Assembly: GCA_934561555.1 (NCBI GenBank)
Contig: CAKTGQ010000014.1
Coordinates: 1 to 64,000, forward strand
DNA from: an uncultured Faecalibacterium sp.
GTDB lineage: Bacteria; Bacillota; Clostridia; Oscillospirales; Ruminococcaceae
Length of the DNA: 64,000 bases
Direction of reading: 5' to 3'
Shown: positions 41,899-49,939 of the stretch, piece after piece
How the letters are laid out: the number at the start of each line of letters is the position of its first letter
Numbering within the stretch: position 1 is the first letter of the stretch
The notes under the pieces: model-generated
Told to the model about the DNA's origin: nothing
Databases searched by the model: none
What the model saw: the letters and a program-made list of their open reading frames with translations, nothing else
Position numbers and translations under genes: made by a program

Positions 41899-42780
41899 AT
41901 GAACAACCATCGCATTTCCCGTCGGAGTTTTCTGGCCGCTGCCGGTATGGCCGGTGCAGCCGCTGCCCTCACCGCCTGCGGTGCTGCTTCCAGCGCAGCA
42001 TCGTCCGTGGCTCCCTCTGCCGCCGCTTCCTCGGAAGTGGCCCAGAGCGTGGAGCTGATCGTGTTTGCCGCCGCCTCCCTCACCGAGACGCTGAACGCTC
42101 TCGGCGAAAGCTACACGGCAGAGCACCCGGAGGTGACCTTCCGCTTCAACTTCGACTCCTCCGGCACCCTCAAGACCCAGATCCAGGAGGGCGCGGATTG
42201 CGATCTGTTCATCTCTGCCGGTCAGAAGCAGATGAACCAGCTGGATATCACCGCTTCTGCCGATGTGAACAAGGACGGGCTGGACTTTGTGGATGCCGAC
42301 AGCCGCGTGAACCTGCTGGAGAACAAGGTGGTGCTCTGTGTGCCGGAGGGCAGCGACAAGGGCATTGACAGCTTTGATGCACTGGCCGAGCACCTGAAGG
42401 CACAGGATATCCTGTTCTGCATGGGCAACAGCGATGTGCCTGTGGGTCAGTACACCCAGAAGATCCTTGCCTATTACCAGCTGGACGAAGCCGCACTGGC
42501 CGCTGCGGGCGTGATCACCTACGGCTCCAACGTCAAGGAGGTCACCACGCAGGTCACCGAGGGCAGCGTGGATGCCGGTGTCGTTTACTGCACCGATGCC
42601 TACAGCGCCGGTCTGACCCCCGTGGACGAGGCCACCAAGGAGATGTGCGGTCAGGTCATCTACCCCGCCGCCGTGCTGAAGGCCGCCCCCAACGCCGAGG
42701 CTGCCAAGGAGTTCTTGGCTTACTTACAGACCGACAAGGCCATGACCGTATTCGAGGGCGTGGGCTTCAGCGCCGTATAA
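41899..42780 (+). CDS. modA: Molybdate/tungstate ABC transporter binding lipoprotein ModA
   Basis: A 293-aa ModA-family lipoprotein that captures molybdate or tungstate outside the cell. Residues 1-27 are an RR-type lipoprotein signal (SRRSFLAAAG, lipobox LTAC), with a Ser/Ala spacer to about 48. The oxyanion site elements are VFAAASLTETLNAL, NFDSSGTLKTQI and ADCDLFISAGQKQM. This is the ModA rather than the TupA pattern, but ModA-type proteins often bind both oxyanions. It is followed 10 bases later by the permease. Confidence 0.92.
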   Translation: MNNHRISRRSFLAAAGMAGAAAALTACGAASSAASSVAPSAAASSEVAQSVELIVFAAASLTETLNALGESYTAEHPEVTFRFNFDSSGTLKTQIQEGADCDLFISAGQKQMNQLDITASADVNKDGLDFVDADSRVNLLENKVVLCVPEGSDKGIDSFDALAEHLKAQDILFCMGNSDVPVGQYTQKILAYYQLDEAALAAAGVITYGSNVKEVTTQVTEGSVDAGVVYCTDAYSAGLTPVDEATKEMCGQVIYPAAVLKAAPNAEAAKEFLAYLQTDKAMTVFEGVGFSAV

Positions 42781-42790
42781 AGGAGCAGGC

Positions 42791-43462
42791 ATGGACTGGT
42801 ATCCGTTGTGGAACAGCCTGCGCATTGCTTTGATCAGCTGCGCGGCGGTGTTCTTTCTTGGCATTTTTGCGGCCTACTATATCGCCCGGCTGCCCCGGGT
42901 GGTCAAGGGTGTGCTGGATGTACTGCTCACCCTGCCCATGGTGCTGCCGCCTACGGTGGTGGGCTACTTTCTGCTGCTGCTCTTCGGCGCAAAGCGGCCG
43001 CTGGGCATCTTCTTTATGCAGCAGTTCGGGGTAAAGCTGGTCATGAACTGGTACAGCGCCATCTTCGCTTCCATCGTGGTGGCTTTTCCGCTGATGTACC
43101 GCACCGCGCGCGGCGCGTTTGAAAGCTTTGACGAAACACTGGCGTGGTCGGCGCAGACGCTGGGACAGTCCGATACATGGATCTTCTGGCGGGTGCGGAT
43201 GCCCGCCTGCCGTCAGGGCATTCTGGCGGGCACGGTGCTGGCTTTTGCCCGGGCACTGGGCGAATACGGCGCTACCAGCATGATTGCGGGCTACACCCCC
43301 GGCAAGACTGCCACCATCGCCACCACGGTCTACCAGCTGTGGCGCACCAACGATGAACTGGGCGCTATGCGGTGGGTGCTGGTGGATATCGCCATCTCGG
43401 CGGTGGTGCTGCTGGCGGTGAACCTGCTGGAGAAAAAACAGAAAGCGGGTGGCCGCAAATGA
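42791..43462 (+). CDS. modB: Molybdate ABC transporter permease ModB
   Basis: A 223-aa membrane permease with five or six spans. LPMVLPPTVVGYFLLLLFG is the conserved ModB entry and ALGEYGATSMIAGYTPGKTATI the EAA-type coupling region and end. The length is normal for ModB. It overlaps modC by 4 bases (ATGA). Confidence 0.93.
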   Translation: MDWYPLWNSLRIALISCAAVFFLGIFAAYYIARLPRVVKGVLDVLLTLPMVLPPTVVGYFLLLLFGAKRPLGIFFMQQFGVKLVMNWYSAIFASIVVAFPLMYRTARGAFESFDETLAWSAQTLGQSDTWIFWRVRMPACRQGILAGTVLAFARALGEYGATSMIAGYTPGKTATIATTVYQLWRTNDELGAMRWVLVDIAISAVVLLAVNLLEKKQKAGGRK

Positions 43463-44508
43463 GCCTTGAAGTCAACATTGAAAAAAAGCTGGACGGCTTC
43501 ACCCTCCGGGCTGCTTTTACCGCCGGCAACATCTCCACCGCCCTGCTGGGCGCTTCCGGCTGCGGCAAAAGCATGACCTTGCGGTGCATCGCGGGCATCG
43601 TAAAGCCGGACCGCGGGCGCATCGTGCTGGACGGGCGGATGCTGTTTGATAGTGACCAGCACATCGACCTGCCGCCGCAGCAGCGGGGCGTGGGGCTGCT
43701 GTTCCAGAACTACGCCCTGTTCCCCAACATGACCGTGGAACAGAATGTCCTCTGCGGCCTGAAAGCGGAAAAAGACCCCGCCGCTCGCCGCGCAGCCTGC
43801 GCCGAAATGCTGCGCGCCATGCGGCTGGAAGAACTGGCCAAGCGCTACCCCGCCCAGCTTTCCGGCGGGCAGCAGCAGCGCGCCGCGCTGGCACGCATTC
43901 TGGTGGGCAAGCCCCGCATCCTGATGCTGGACGAGCCTTTCAGTGCGCTGGACAGCTACCTGCGGGAGGAGGTGGAGGGCGAGGTAGGCAGCCTGCTGGC
44001 AAACTTTGCGGGCACTGCACTGCTGGTGACCCACAACCGGGACGAGGCCTACCGCCTGTGCCGGGAAATGATCGTTTTGAACGAGGGGCAGGTGCTGCGC
44101 ATCGGCAGCACGAAAGAGGTATTTGCCGACCCGCAGAGCGTCGCCGCCGCCCGGCTGACCGGCTGCAAGAACATTCTGCCCTGCACCCCGCTGGACAGCC
44201 ACACCGTCCGTCTGGATGGCTGGGGCACCTCCCTGCGGCTGGCACTGCCTGTCCCGGCAGGCTGCACCGCTGTGGGCATCCGCGCCCACGACCTTGCGCC
44301 CTGCGCCGCGAATGCGCCCAATGCCATCCCGGTAAAGGCGGTCTCCACCAGCGAGAACCCCTTTGACTGGAACCTCATCTGCACCCCGCCGGAGGGTACG
44401 GCGCAGCTGTGGTGGAAGGTAAGTAAAAAAAGCCTTTCCTCGGCAGCGCCCGCCGCGCCGCAGCATCTGTGTGCCGCACCGGAGAGCATCATGCCGCTGA
44501 AGGGCTGA
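43459..44508 (+). CDS. modC: Molybdate ABC transporter ATP-binding protein ModC
   Basis: A 349-aa ATPase of the molybdate importer. Walker A is GASGCGKS, the signature LSGGQQQR, Walker B ILMLDEPFSALD and the switch His in LVTHNRDEA. Residues from about 240 on are a C-terminal regulatory region with a short TOBE-like part (VGIRAHDLAP). The true start is the ATG at 43459 overlapping the modB stop; the longer frame begins inside modB. It completes modABC, the last function of the island. No clear terminator follows. Confidence 0.92.
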   Translation: MSLEVNIEKKLDGFTLRAAFTAGNISTALLGASGCGKSMTLRCIAGIVKPDRGRIVLDGRMLFDSDQHIDLPPQQRGVGLLFQNYALFPNMTVEQNVLCGLKAEKDPAARRAACAEMLRAMRLEELAKRYPAQLSGGQQQRAALARILVGKPRILMLDEPFSALDSYLREEVEGEVGSLLANFAGTALLVTHNRDEAYRLCREMIVLNEGQVLRIGSTKEVFADPQSVAAARLTGCKNILPCTPLDSHTVRLDGWGTSLRLALPVPAGCTAVGIRAHDLAPCAANAPNAIPVKAVSTSENPFDWNLICTPPEGTAQLWWKVSKKSLSSAAPAAPQHLCAAPESIMPLKG

Positions 44509-44812
44509 TAAAACAAATGGTTTCTGCAGTGCACTGCGCCACACGGCTGTTCTGGCAGGAAGCGCCCGCACAGAACAAAATAACCGGCTGACCGGTTTCG
44601 GCAGAGTGTTCAACAGCAGGACAGGGGCTTTGTGCACGGCTGCCAAAAATCAGGACGGTGTTTGGATTTCGTCTTGAGAAAAGTGCACAATAAAACTACA
44701 AATGTTTGCGCAGAGCAGGAGAGCGACAGACAGAGCGGAATAGCTTTGTTTTGTGCGCTCTTTTTGTTTTGCGGCCATCACCTACGGGTAAACCGAAAAA
44801 GAAGCAGAACCT
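44509..44812 (+). other. Intergenic region with a possible leader and weak terminator
   Basis: No gene is seen between modC and 44813. On the plus strand TTGAGA-17-TACAAA (about 44674-44702) and an imperfect GAGCG..CGCTC hairpin followed by TTTTTG (about 44720-44768) might form a short transcript or attenuator leading into the truncated frame at 44813. Confidence 0.3.
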
Positions 44813-44905
44813 ATGGCTATGGATACCGTGAAACTCGAGAACAAAACCGTCCGCAAGGAGTGGGACGACCGTGTGCTGGAAAAGTATAACCTGAATCGCC
44901 CTTTT
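44813..44905 (+). pseudogene. Truncated 5' end of an unknown gene
   Basis: The codons from ATG 44813 read like a real N-terminus (MAMDTVKLENKTVRKEWDDR, then VLEKYNLNRPFF) with good codon use, but at a run of seven T the frame runs straight into the 3' end of the convergent DctP gene and loses sense. It looks like a gene broken by rearrangement. I cannot name the parent. A short functional peptide is less likely. Confidence 0.4.
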
Positions 44906-44912
44906 TTTGTTG

Positions 44913-45899
44913 TCACTCTGCCTGTATCTCTTCCACCAGCGGCAGATAGTCGGCACAGTATTTCCGGTACAGCGGCTGTACCAGCTGCCGGAAGTTCTGC
45001 ATTTCTTCTTCGGGCAGCGGAAGCTCAAAGCAGCCGCCTGCAAGGGCTGCCTTGCGGGCGGCTGTTTCCTCCTGTGCCCAGAGCTGGCGCTCGTACTGCG
45101 CCGATGCCCGGGCGCACGCCTGCAGGGTCTGTCGGTATTCCTCCGGCAGTGCGTCCCATGTGCGTCCGGAAGCCAGCTGCACCTCCGGTACGCGGCTGTG
45201 CTCATCAGCCATATAGTACCGCGCCACCTTGTAGTGCTCCATGGAATAGTAGGCCGGCCAGTTGTTCTCGGCGGCATCGATCTGTCCGGTCTCAAGCGCC
45301 GAGTAGACGTCGCTGTACGCCGTGGTCTCCGGCACTGCACCCAGCAGGCGGATCATGTCGATCACGATCTGCGAATCCTGCACGCGGATGGTCTTACCCT
45401 GTAAATCGTTCAGGCTGCGCACCGGCTGACGGGCATAAAACGAGCGGGCACCCGCGTCGTACCAGCTCAGGCCCACCCGTCCCTGTGCGGTAAAGTCCTG
45501 CAAAAACTCTGCCCCGATGCTGCCATCCAGCACGCGCCACATGTGGTCGGCATCCCGATAGAGATACGGCAGCAGCAGCACGTTGAGCCGGGGCAGATCG
45601 TCGGTGGCCACCGAGAGCGACACACGCGCAAAATCTACACCGCCAATGGCAAGCTGCTCCCACACCTGCTGTTCCGAGCCGTACTCGCCGTTCGCTTTGA
45701 CCTGAATGACCACCTTGCCCCCGGTCTGCTGCTGCACAAGGTCTGCAAAATACTGCGCGCCCTGCGTAGTGGGGTATCCGGCGGGCTGGTTGTCGGCATA
45801 GGTCAGCACATAGTCCGGTGTGGTCTGTGGCTTTGCGGTACAGCCTGCCAGCTGCAAGGCTGCAAAGCCCAGCCCGGCTAAAAAAGTTCGTCTGCGCAT
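44913..45899 (-). CDS. TRAP transporter binding protein DctP (second, separately promoted)
   Basis: A 328-aa DctP-family solute receptor. The signal MRRRTFLAGLGFAALQLAGC has a lipobox, so it is a lipoprotein. The conserved parts include NGEYGSEQQVWEQLAIGGVDFA and the arginine in GKTIRVQDSQIVIDMIRLLG that binds the carboxylate, with YSALETGQIDAAENNW near the end. It is downstream of dctM but has a terminator (45961-45999) and its own promoter in front, so it is an independent receptor that may share DctQM. RBS GGGAGGG fits the start. Ligand unknown, probably an organic acid. Confidence 0.88.
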   Translation of the reverse strand: MRRRTFLAGLGFAALQLAGCTAKPQTTPDYVLTYADNQPAGYPTTQGAQYFADLVQQQTGGKVVIQVKANGEYGSEQQVWEQLAIGGVDFARVSLSVATDDLPRLNVLLLPYLYRDADHMWRVLDGSIGAEFLQDFTAQGRVGLSWYDAGARSFYARQPVRSLNDLQGKTIRVQDSQIVIDMIRLLGAVPETTAYSDVYSALETGQIDAAENNWPAYYSMEHYKVARYYMADEHSRVPEVQLASGRTWDALPEEYRQTLQACARASAQYERQLWAQEETAARKAALAGGCFELPLPEEEMQNFRQLVQPLYRKYCADYLPLVEEIQAE

Positions 45900-45922
45900 G
45901 ATGTCTCCCTCCCTTTGCAGAT

Positions 45923-45952
45923 AGTATAGCGCACAAGACTGCCTTTGTGCAA
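45923..45952 (-). promoter_or_regulatory. Promoter with palindrome for the second DctP gene
   Basis: On the minus strand TTGCAC (45947-45952), 18 bases, TATACT (45923-45928). The spacer and -35 carry the inverted repeat GCACAA-8-TTGTGC (45931-45950), a likely operator. Confidence 0.6.
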
Positions 45953-45960
45953 GAGACAGG

Positions 45961-45999
45961 AAAAGGCGGTGCCCGCTGCAAAGCAGGTACCGCCTTTTT
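45961..45999. terminator. Terminator of the dctPQM operon
   Basis: AAAAGGCGGTGCC pairs with GGTACCGCCTTTTT; usable on both strands, and it ends the minus-strand dctM gene. Confidence 0.85.
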
Positions 46000-46025
46000 A
46001 GGAGAAGAAAAAGGAGATGTTTCAG

Positions 46026-47327
46026 CTACATCAGGCCCATTGCCTGCGGCAGTGCGGTAGACACTGCCGGGATAAAGGTGACCAGCAGCAGACCGCCGAT
46101 AATGGCCACATAGTACATAAGCATGTACGGCATGACCTTGGAAAGCGAGGTACGGCCCACCTTGATGCCCACGAACAGGGCGTTGCCCACAGGCGGGGTG
46201 ATATTGCCGATGCACAGGTTATACACGAGGATCAGACCGAACTGGATGGTGCTCATGCCAAAGCTCTGACAGATGGGCAGGAACAGCGGGGTGAAGATAA
46301 GGATAGCCGGGGTCACATCCATAAAGGTGCCGGACACCAGCAGGATCACGTTCATGATGAGCAGGATGATGTACTTATTGCTGGTCAGGCTCAGCAGGGC
46401 TGCTGCCACAGCATCCGGAATCTGCAAAAAGGCCATGACCCAGCCCAGAATGTTGGAAACACCCACAAGGAACACCACCATGCCGGACATCTTGGCAGAG
46501 TCCACGATGATCTTCCACAGGCTCTTCAGGTTGATGGAGCGGTAGCAGAAGGCAAGGATCAGGGCATAGACGACCGCGATGGCAGAGCCCTCGGTGGCAG
46601 AGAATACACCGCCGATGATGCCGCCGATGACCACGATGATCAGGGACAGAGACGGCAGGGCGCGCAGGGTGCAGACGCCGAGATTTTTCCAGTCAAACTT
46701 GCCGGGTGTGCCCTTGTACCCCAGCTTGATCGCCAGCAGCACGCCCACCACGCAGCAGCACAGTGCCCAGATGATGCCGGGAATGTAACCAGCCATGAAC
46801 AGCGCAGCCACAGAGGTGCCGCCGGACGCCAGCGAGTAGGTGATCAGGGCGTTGGACGGCGGGATCAGCAAACCGGAGCAGGAGGAAGAGGCGTTGGTGG
46901 CAGCGGTCACGGCGGGGTCGTAGCCCTGCTCCTCGGCACCGTCACGGATCATGGAGCCAACGGCAGCAGCCGCAGCGGAAGCAGAACCGGAGATGGCACC
47001 GAACAGGGCGTTGGTGCCGATGTTGGTCACCAGCAGTGCGCCGGGCAGCTTGCCCAAAATGGCCATGACGAAATCCACCAGACGCTTGGCGATGCCGCCC
47101 TGATTCATGATGTTGCCGGCCAGAATAAAGAACGGGATGGCGGTCAGGCTGAACTTGCTCATGCCCACAAAGGTGCGCTGGGCAGCGGTCAGCACGGCCA
47201 CGTTCAGGTCAATGGAAGAAAGGATGGCAGTCAGGGAAGAGACTGCAATGGCGTACGAGATGGGCACGCCGAGGAACAGCAGCACCAGCAGCACTGCCAG
47301 AATTACGAGTAACGCTTGAATTGCCAC
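46026..47327 (-). CDS. dctM: TRAP transporter large permease DctM
   Basis: A 433-aa membrane protein with about 12 spans, the sodium-coupled transport subunit of a TRAP importer. Family marks: LGVPISYAIAVSSL, AIPFFILAGNIMNQGGIAKRLVDF and the region ATNASSSCSGLLIPPSNALITY, with IGNITPPVGNALFVG near the end. The start is a GTG at 47327 with AAGGAGG upstream. It follows dctQ with three bases between. Confidence 0.93.
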   Translation of the reverse strand: MAIQALLVILAVLLVLLFLGVPISYAIAVSSLTAILSSIDLNVAVLTAAQRTFVGMSKFSLTAIPFFILAGNIMNQGGIAKRLVDFVMAILGKLPGALLVTNIGTNALFGAISGSASAAAAAVGSMIRDGAEEQGYDPAVTAATNASSSCSGLLIPPSNALITYSLASGGTSVAALFMAGYIPGIIWALCCCVVGVLLAIKLGYKGTPGKFDWKNLGVCTLRALPSLSLIIVVIGGIIGGVFSATEGSAIAVVYALILAFCYRSINLKSLWKIIVDSAKMSGMVVFLVGVSNILGWVMAFLQIPDAVAAALLSLTSNKYIILLIMNVILLVSGTFMDVTPAILIFTPLFLPICQSFGMSTIQFGLILVYNLCIGNITPPVGNALFVGIKVGRTSLSKVMPYMLMYYVAIIGGLLLVTFIPAVSTALPQAMGLM

Positions 47328-47330
47328 AGC

Positions 47331-47885
47331 TTAGTCCTCCTTGTTTTTCTTGTCAGCATCGGCAGCCATTTCGGCTTCCACCTTTGCAAAGTCTGCATCC
47401 TCCGGGGTATCCAGACAGATGGAGCCGTTTGCGATGCCGATAATGTTCAGCACGGAATACACCAGAATGATCACGCCGCAGATGGGCATGACCCAGTAGA
47501 ACACGCCCACGGCTACGCCCAGCGAGGAGGTCTGTTGTCCCATAGCCAGCTGGGACACCTGAAAACCGCCGAACACCAGAATGGTCGCGGAGAAGAGGAA
47601 GGCAATGACCTCGGCAAAGATGTGGAACGCCTTGCGCATGGTGGGGTTGAACCGATCCACCAGCACGGGGATGTTCATGTGGCCGCGCTCGCCGGAGACG
47701 ATGGTGGCACCCAGCATGGTGCTCCAGCCGAACAGATAACCCACCAGCTCCTCCGACCATGTGGAGGGAGCGTTGAAGATGTACCGCACGATGACCTGAT
47801 AGGTGGTCAGCACCACCATGACCGTCATGCTCAGACCTGCCAGCAGGTTGAGCATTTTATTCAGGGTATTTCTCAGTTTTTCCAT
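47331..47885 (-). CDS. dctQ: TRAP transporter small permease DctQ
   Basis: A 184-aa protein with four membrane spans, the partner of DctM. TYQVIVRYIFNAPSTWSEEL and the GATIVSGERGHMNI segment are the DctQ family core. The charged C-terminal tail (KVEAEMAADADKKNKED) is cytoplasmic. GGAGGAG lies just before the ATG. It sits between dctP and dctM in the usual P-Q-M order. Confidence 0.9.
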   Translation of the reverse strand: MEKLRNTLNKMLNLLAGLSMTVMVVLTTYQVIVRYIFNAPSTWSEELVGYLFGWSTMLGATIVSGERGHMNIPVLVDRFNPTMRKAFHIFAEVIAFLFSATILVFGGFQVSQLAMGQQTSSLGVAVGVFYWVMPICGVIILVYSVLNIIGIANGSICLDTPEDADFAKVEAEMAADADKKNKED

Positions 47886-47896
47886 GATGCTCCTCC

Positions 47897-48922
47897 TCAG
47901 TCCGCAGTATGGGCAGCGTTGTGCTGCTGGATCAGGTCATAAATGGGCTGCAATTCCGGGTTTGCTGCCAGCACGGAATCGTGCAGGGGAGCCATAGCCT
48001 CCTGAAACGGTGCAGTGTCCGGGTAAATAAAGTTGACGTGCTGCTCATTCTCGGCCTTGTCCTTGGCCTCAGCCACAGCATCTTCCCATGCGTCCTGCTC
48101 GGTGCTCTTCACGATCTGGAAGCCCTCTTCAAAGATCGCGCGCTCCTCGTCGCTGAGCTCGTTCAGGAAGGCGTAGTTTGCCACCAGCAGATCCGGCACC
48201 ATCTGGTGCATATCGTAGGAGTAATACTTGCAGATATCGCCGTGACCGTTATCAGTCAGTGCCAGCTCGTTGTTCTCGGCACCGTCCAGAATACCGGCCT
48301 GCAGCGCGGTGTACACATCACCGAAGCCCATGGGCGTAGCGGTGCCGCCCAGCAGGCGCATCATTTCCACGTTGGTGGGCGACTGCTGCACACGGATCTT
48401 CAGACCCTTCAGGTCAGAGGGCTGGTTGATGGGGGTCTTGATGGTGTAGAAGTTGCGGGTGCCGGCATCCAGCCACGCCACCGTTTCCAGACCGGCCTTG
48501 GAGGTCGTCTTGAAAATGGGGTCTGTCACCTCGGGGTCGTCCATGGCCTCGTGGTAGGCTTCCACGCTGGAGAACAGGTAAGGCAGGTTGAAGATCTGGT
48601 ATTGGGAACTGAAGGTCTCCATGATGGCAGTGGACGCCACCACAAAGTCGATGGCACCGGTCTGGGTCAGCTGCACCATTTCGGTCTGGGAGCCCAGCAG
48701 TTCACTGGGGTACACCTCCACGCGGTACTTGTCGCCCAGCTTCTCGTTGATATAGTTGGCAAAGGCTTCCAGTCCCAGATGATCCGGGTGGGTCTGGGAC
48801 TGCACATGGCCGATGCGCACGATCTTGCGGTCGTCATCGGAACCGGCACCGCAGCCGGTAAGCATCATGGTGCTGGTCAGTGCCGCCGCGCCCATCAGCG
48901 ACAGAAACGTTCTTCTCTTCAT
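47897..48922 (-). CDS. dctP: TRAP transporter binding protein DctP
   Basis: A 341-aa solute receptor of the TRAP importer. The signal KRRTFLSLMGAAALTSTMML with lipobox LTGC makes it a lipoprotein. The ligand-binding arginine is in LKGLKIRVQQSPTNVEMMRLLGG, and the family's YTALQAGILDGAENNE follows. The start at 48922 is nine bases after GAGG; the upstream ATG at 48931 touches the GAGG and is unlikely. It leads the dctPQM operon, whose promoter carries direct repeats that the adjacent two-component system may read. A C4-dicarboxylate or sugar acid is the likely ligand. Confidence 0.9.
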   Translation of the reverse strand: MKRRTFLSLMGAAALTSTMMLTGCGAGSDDDRKIVRIGHVQSQTHPDHLGLEAFANYINEKLGDKYRVEVYPSELLGSQTEMVQLTQTGAIDFVVASTAIMETFSSQYQIFNLPYLFSSVEAYHEAMDDPEVTDPIFKTTSKAGLETVAWLDAGTRNFYTIKTPINQPSDLKGLKIRVQQSPTNVEMMRLLGGTATPMGFGDVYTALQAGILDGAENNELALTDNGHGDICKYYSYDMHQMVPDLLVANYAFLNELSDEERAIFEEGFQIVKSTEQDAWEDAVAEAKDKAENEQHVNFIYPDTAPFQEAMAPLHDSVLAANPELQPIYDLIQQHNAAHTAD

Positions 48923-48961
48923 GAATTGCATCCTCTCTTTTCGCGTTTTTTCTATGATTTT

Positions 48962-49009
48962 ATTTTAACAACTCGTTCATTTTTGCGAAACCGGATTATT
49001 TTGTGAAAC
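48962..49009 (-). promoter_or_regulatory. dctPQM promoter with direct repeats
   Basis: On the minus strand the -10 is TAAAAT (48962-48967) with a poor -35 (TTTCGC, 48985-48990). Two direct repeats, GTTTCGCAAAA (48981-48991) and GTTTCACAAAA (48999-49009), are spaced 18 bases and cover the -35. A weak -35 plus upstream direct repeats suits activation by the AraC-type response regulator next door. Confidence 0.55.
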
Positions 49010-49082
49010 GCAGCACGATTTTGTCTTTGTTGTATCCAAGTACAATTTTTGTGTTTTTTGGACGAAAGAAACTGGCAAAAAC

Positions 49083-49139
49083 AAAAAAGCACCCGTTCCT
49101 CTCCTGCTGACAGGCAGGAAAGAACGAGTGCTTCTTTTG
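49083..49139. terminator. Terminator of the two-component operon
   Basis: A long stem (AAAAAAGCACCCGTTCCT with its imperfect complement) with an inner CCTGC/GCAGG; it lies after the response-regulator stop on the minus strand. Confidence 0.82.
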
Positions 49140-49147
49140 TGTCCGAT

Positions 49148-49939
49148 TTATCCCTGTACCGCTTTTTCCGCTGCGGCTACGCGGTATTCCGAAGGGGTCT
49201 GGCCGGTCAGGCGCTTGAACACCCTTGTAAAATAGTTGGCGTCGCTGTAACCCACGGCAGCGCCGATATCCTTCAGGCTCAAGCGCGGGTCCAAAATCAG
49301 CTGGCGCGCCTTATTCACCCGGTATTCGTTCAGATAGGCCGAAAAGTTTACCTTAAAGCACTGCTTGAACAGCTTGCAGAAGTAGGCGTCCGAGTAGCGC
49401 AGCGCAGCGGCGGCATCCTGCATGGAAATATCCTCCCCATAGTGGGCGTCGATGAACCGGCTGATCTCCGCGCGGATGATGGCAGTACGCATATCCTCGT
49501 CCTCTTCCCGGCGGACCGGCTCTGCAGGCGCAGGGGGCTGTGCCGAGCGGGCAGGCAGCTGCACCGACACCTGCCGGATGGCATCCTCCACCGCGAATAC
49601 CAGTTCCTGCTCGTTGTAAGGCTTGAGCAGATAGTCCATCGCCCGCACAGAGATCGCCTGCCGCGCATAGTCGAACTTATCAAAGCCGGTCAGGAACAGG
49701 ATAGCGCAATTTTTATCTGTTTCGCGGATCTTACGCGCCACCTCCAGCCCGGTGAGACCCGGCATTTCAATGTCCAGCACAGCCACCTGCGGCGCTTCGC
49801 GGGCAAAAATTTCCAGAGCTTCTCTGCCGTTTTTGGCTTCATACAGGCAGATCAGATCTCCCAGATACTTCTGCAAAGTTCTGCACAGCACCTTGCGCTC
49901 GATCAATTCATCCTCTGCCACCAGCAATTTGCACTTCAC
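49148..49939 (-). CDS. AraC-type response regulator (YesN-like)
   Basis: A 263-aa two-component regulator. Receiver domain residues 1-120: acidic pocket AEDE, phospho-Asp56 in VAVLDIEMPG, Lys in YLLKPYNEQE. C-terminal AraC DNA-binding domain from about 165: EDISMQDAAAALRYSDAYFCKLFKQ and the ending DANYFTRVFKRLTGQTPSEYR. It overlaps the kinase gene by 4 bases. Its position beside dctPQM suggests it activates that transporter when the kinase senses the substrate. Confidence 0.92.
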   Translation of the reverse strand: MKCKLLVAEDELIERKVLCRTLQKYLGDLICLYEAKNGREALEIFAREAPQVAVLDIEMPGLTGLEVARKIRETDKNCAILFLTGFDKFDYARQAISVRAMDYLLKPYNEQELVFAVEDAIRQVSVQLPARSAQPPAPAEPVRREEDEDMRTAIIRAEISRFIDAHYGEDISMQDAAAALRYSDAYFCKLFKQCFKVNFSAYLNEYRVNKARQLILDPRLSLKDIGAAVGYSDANYFTRVFKRLTGQTPSEYRVAAAEKAVQG

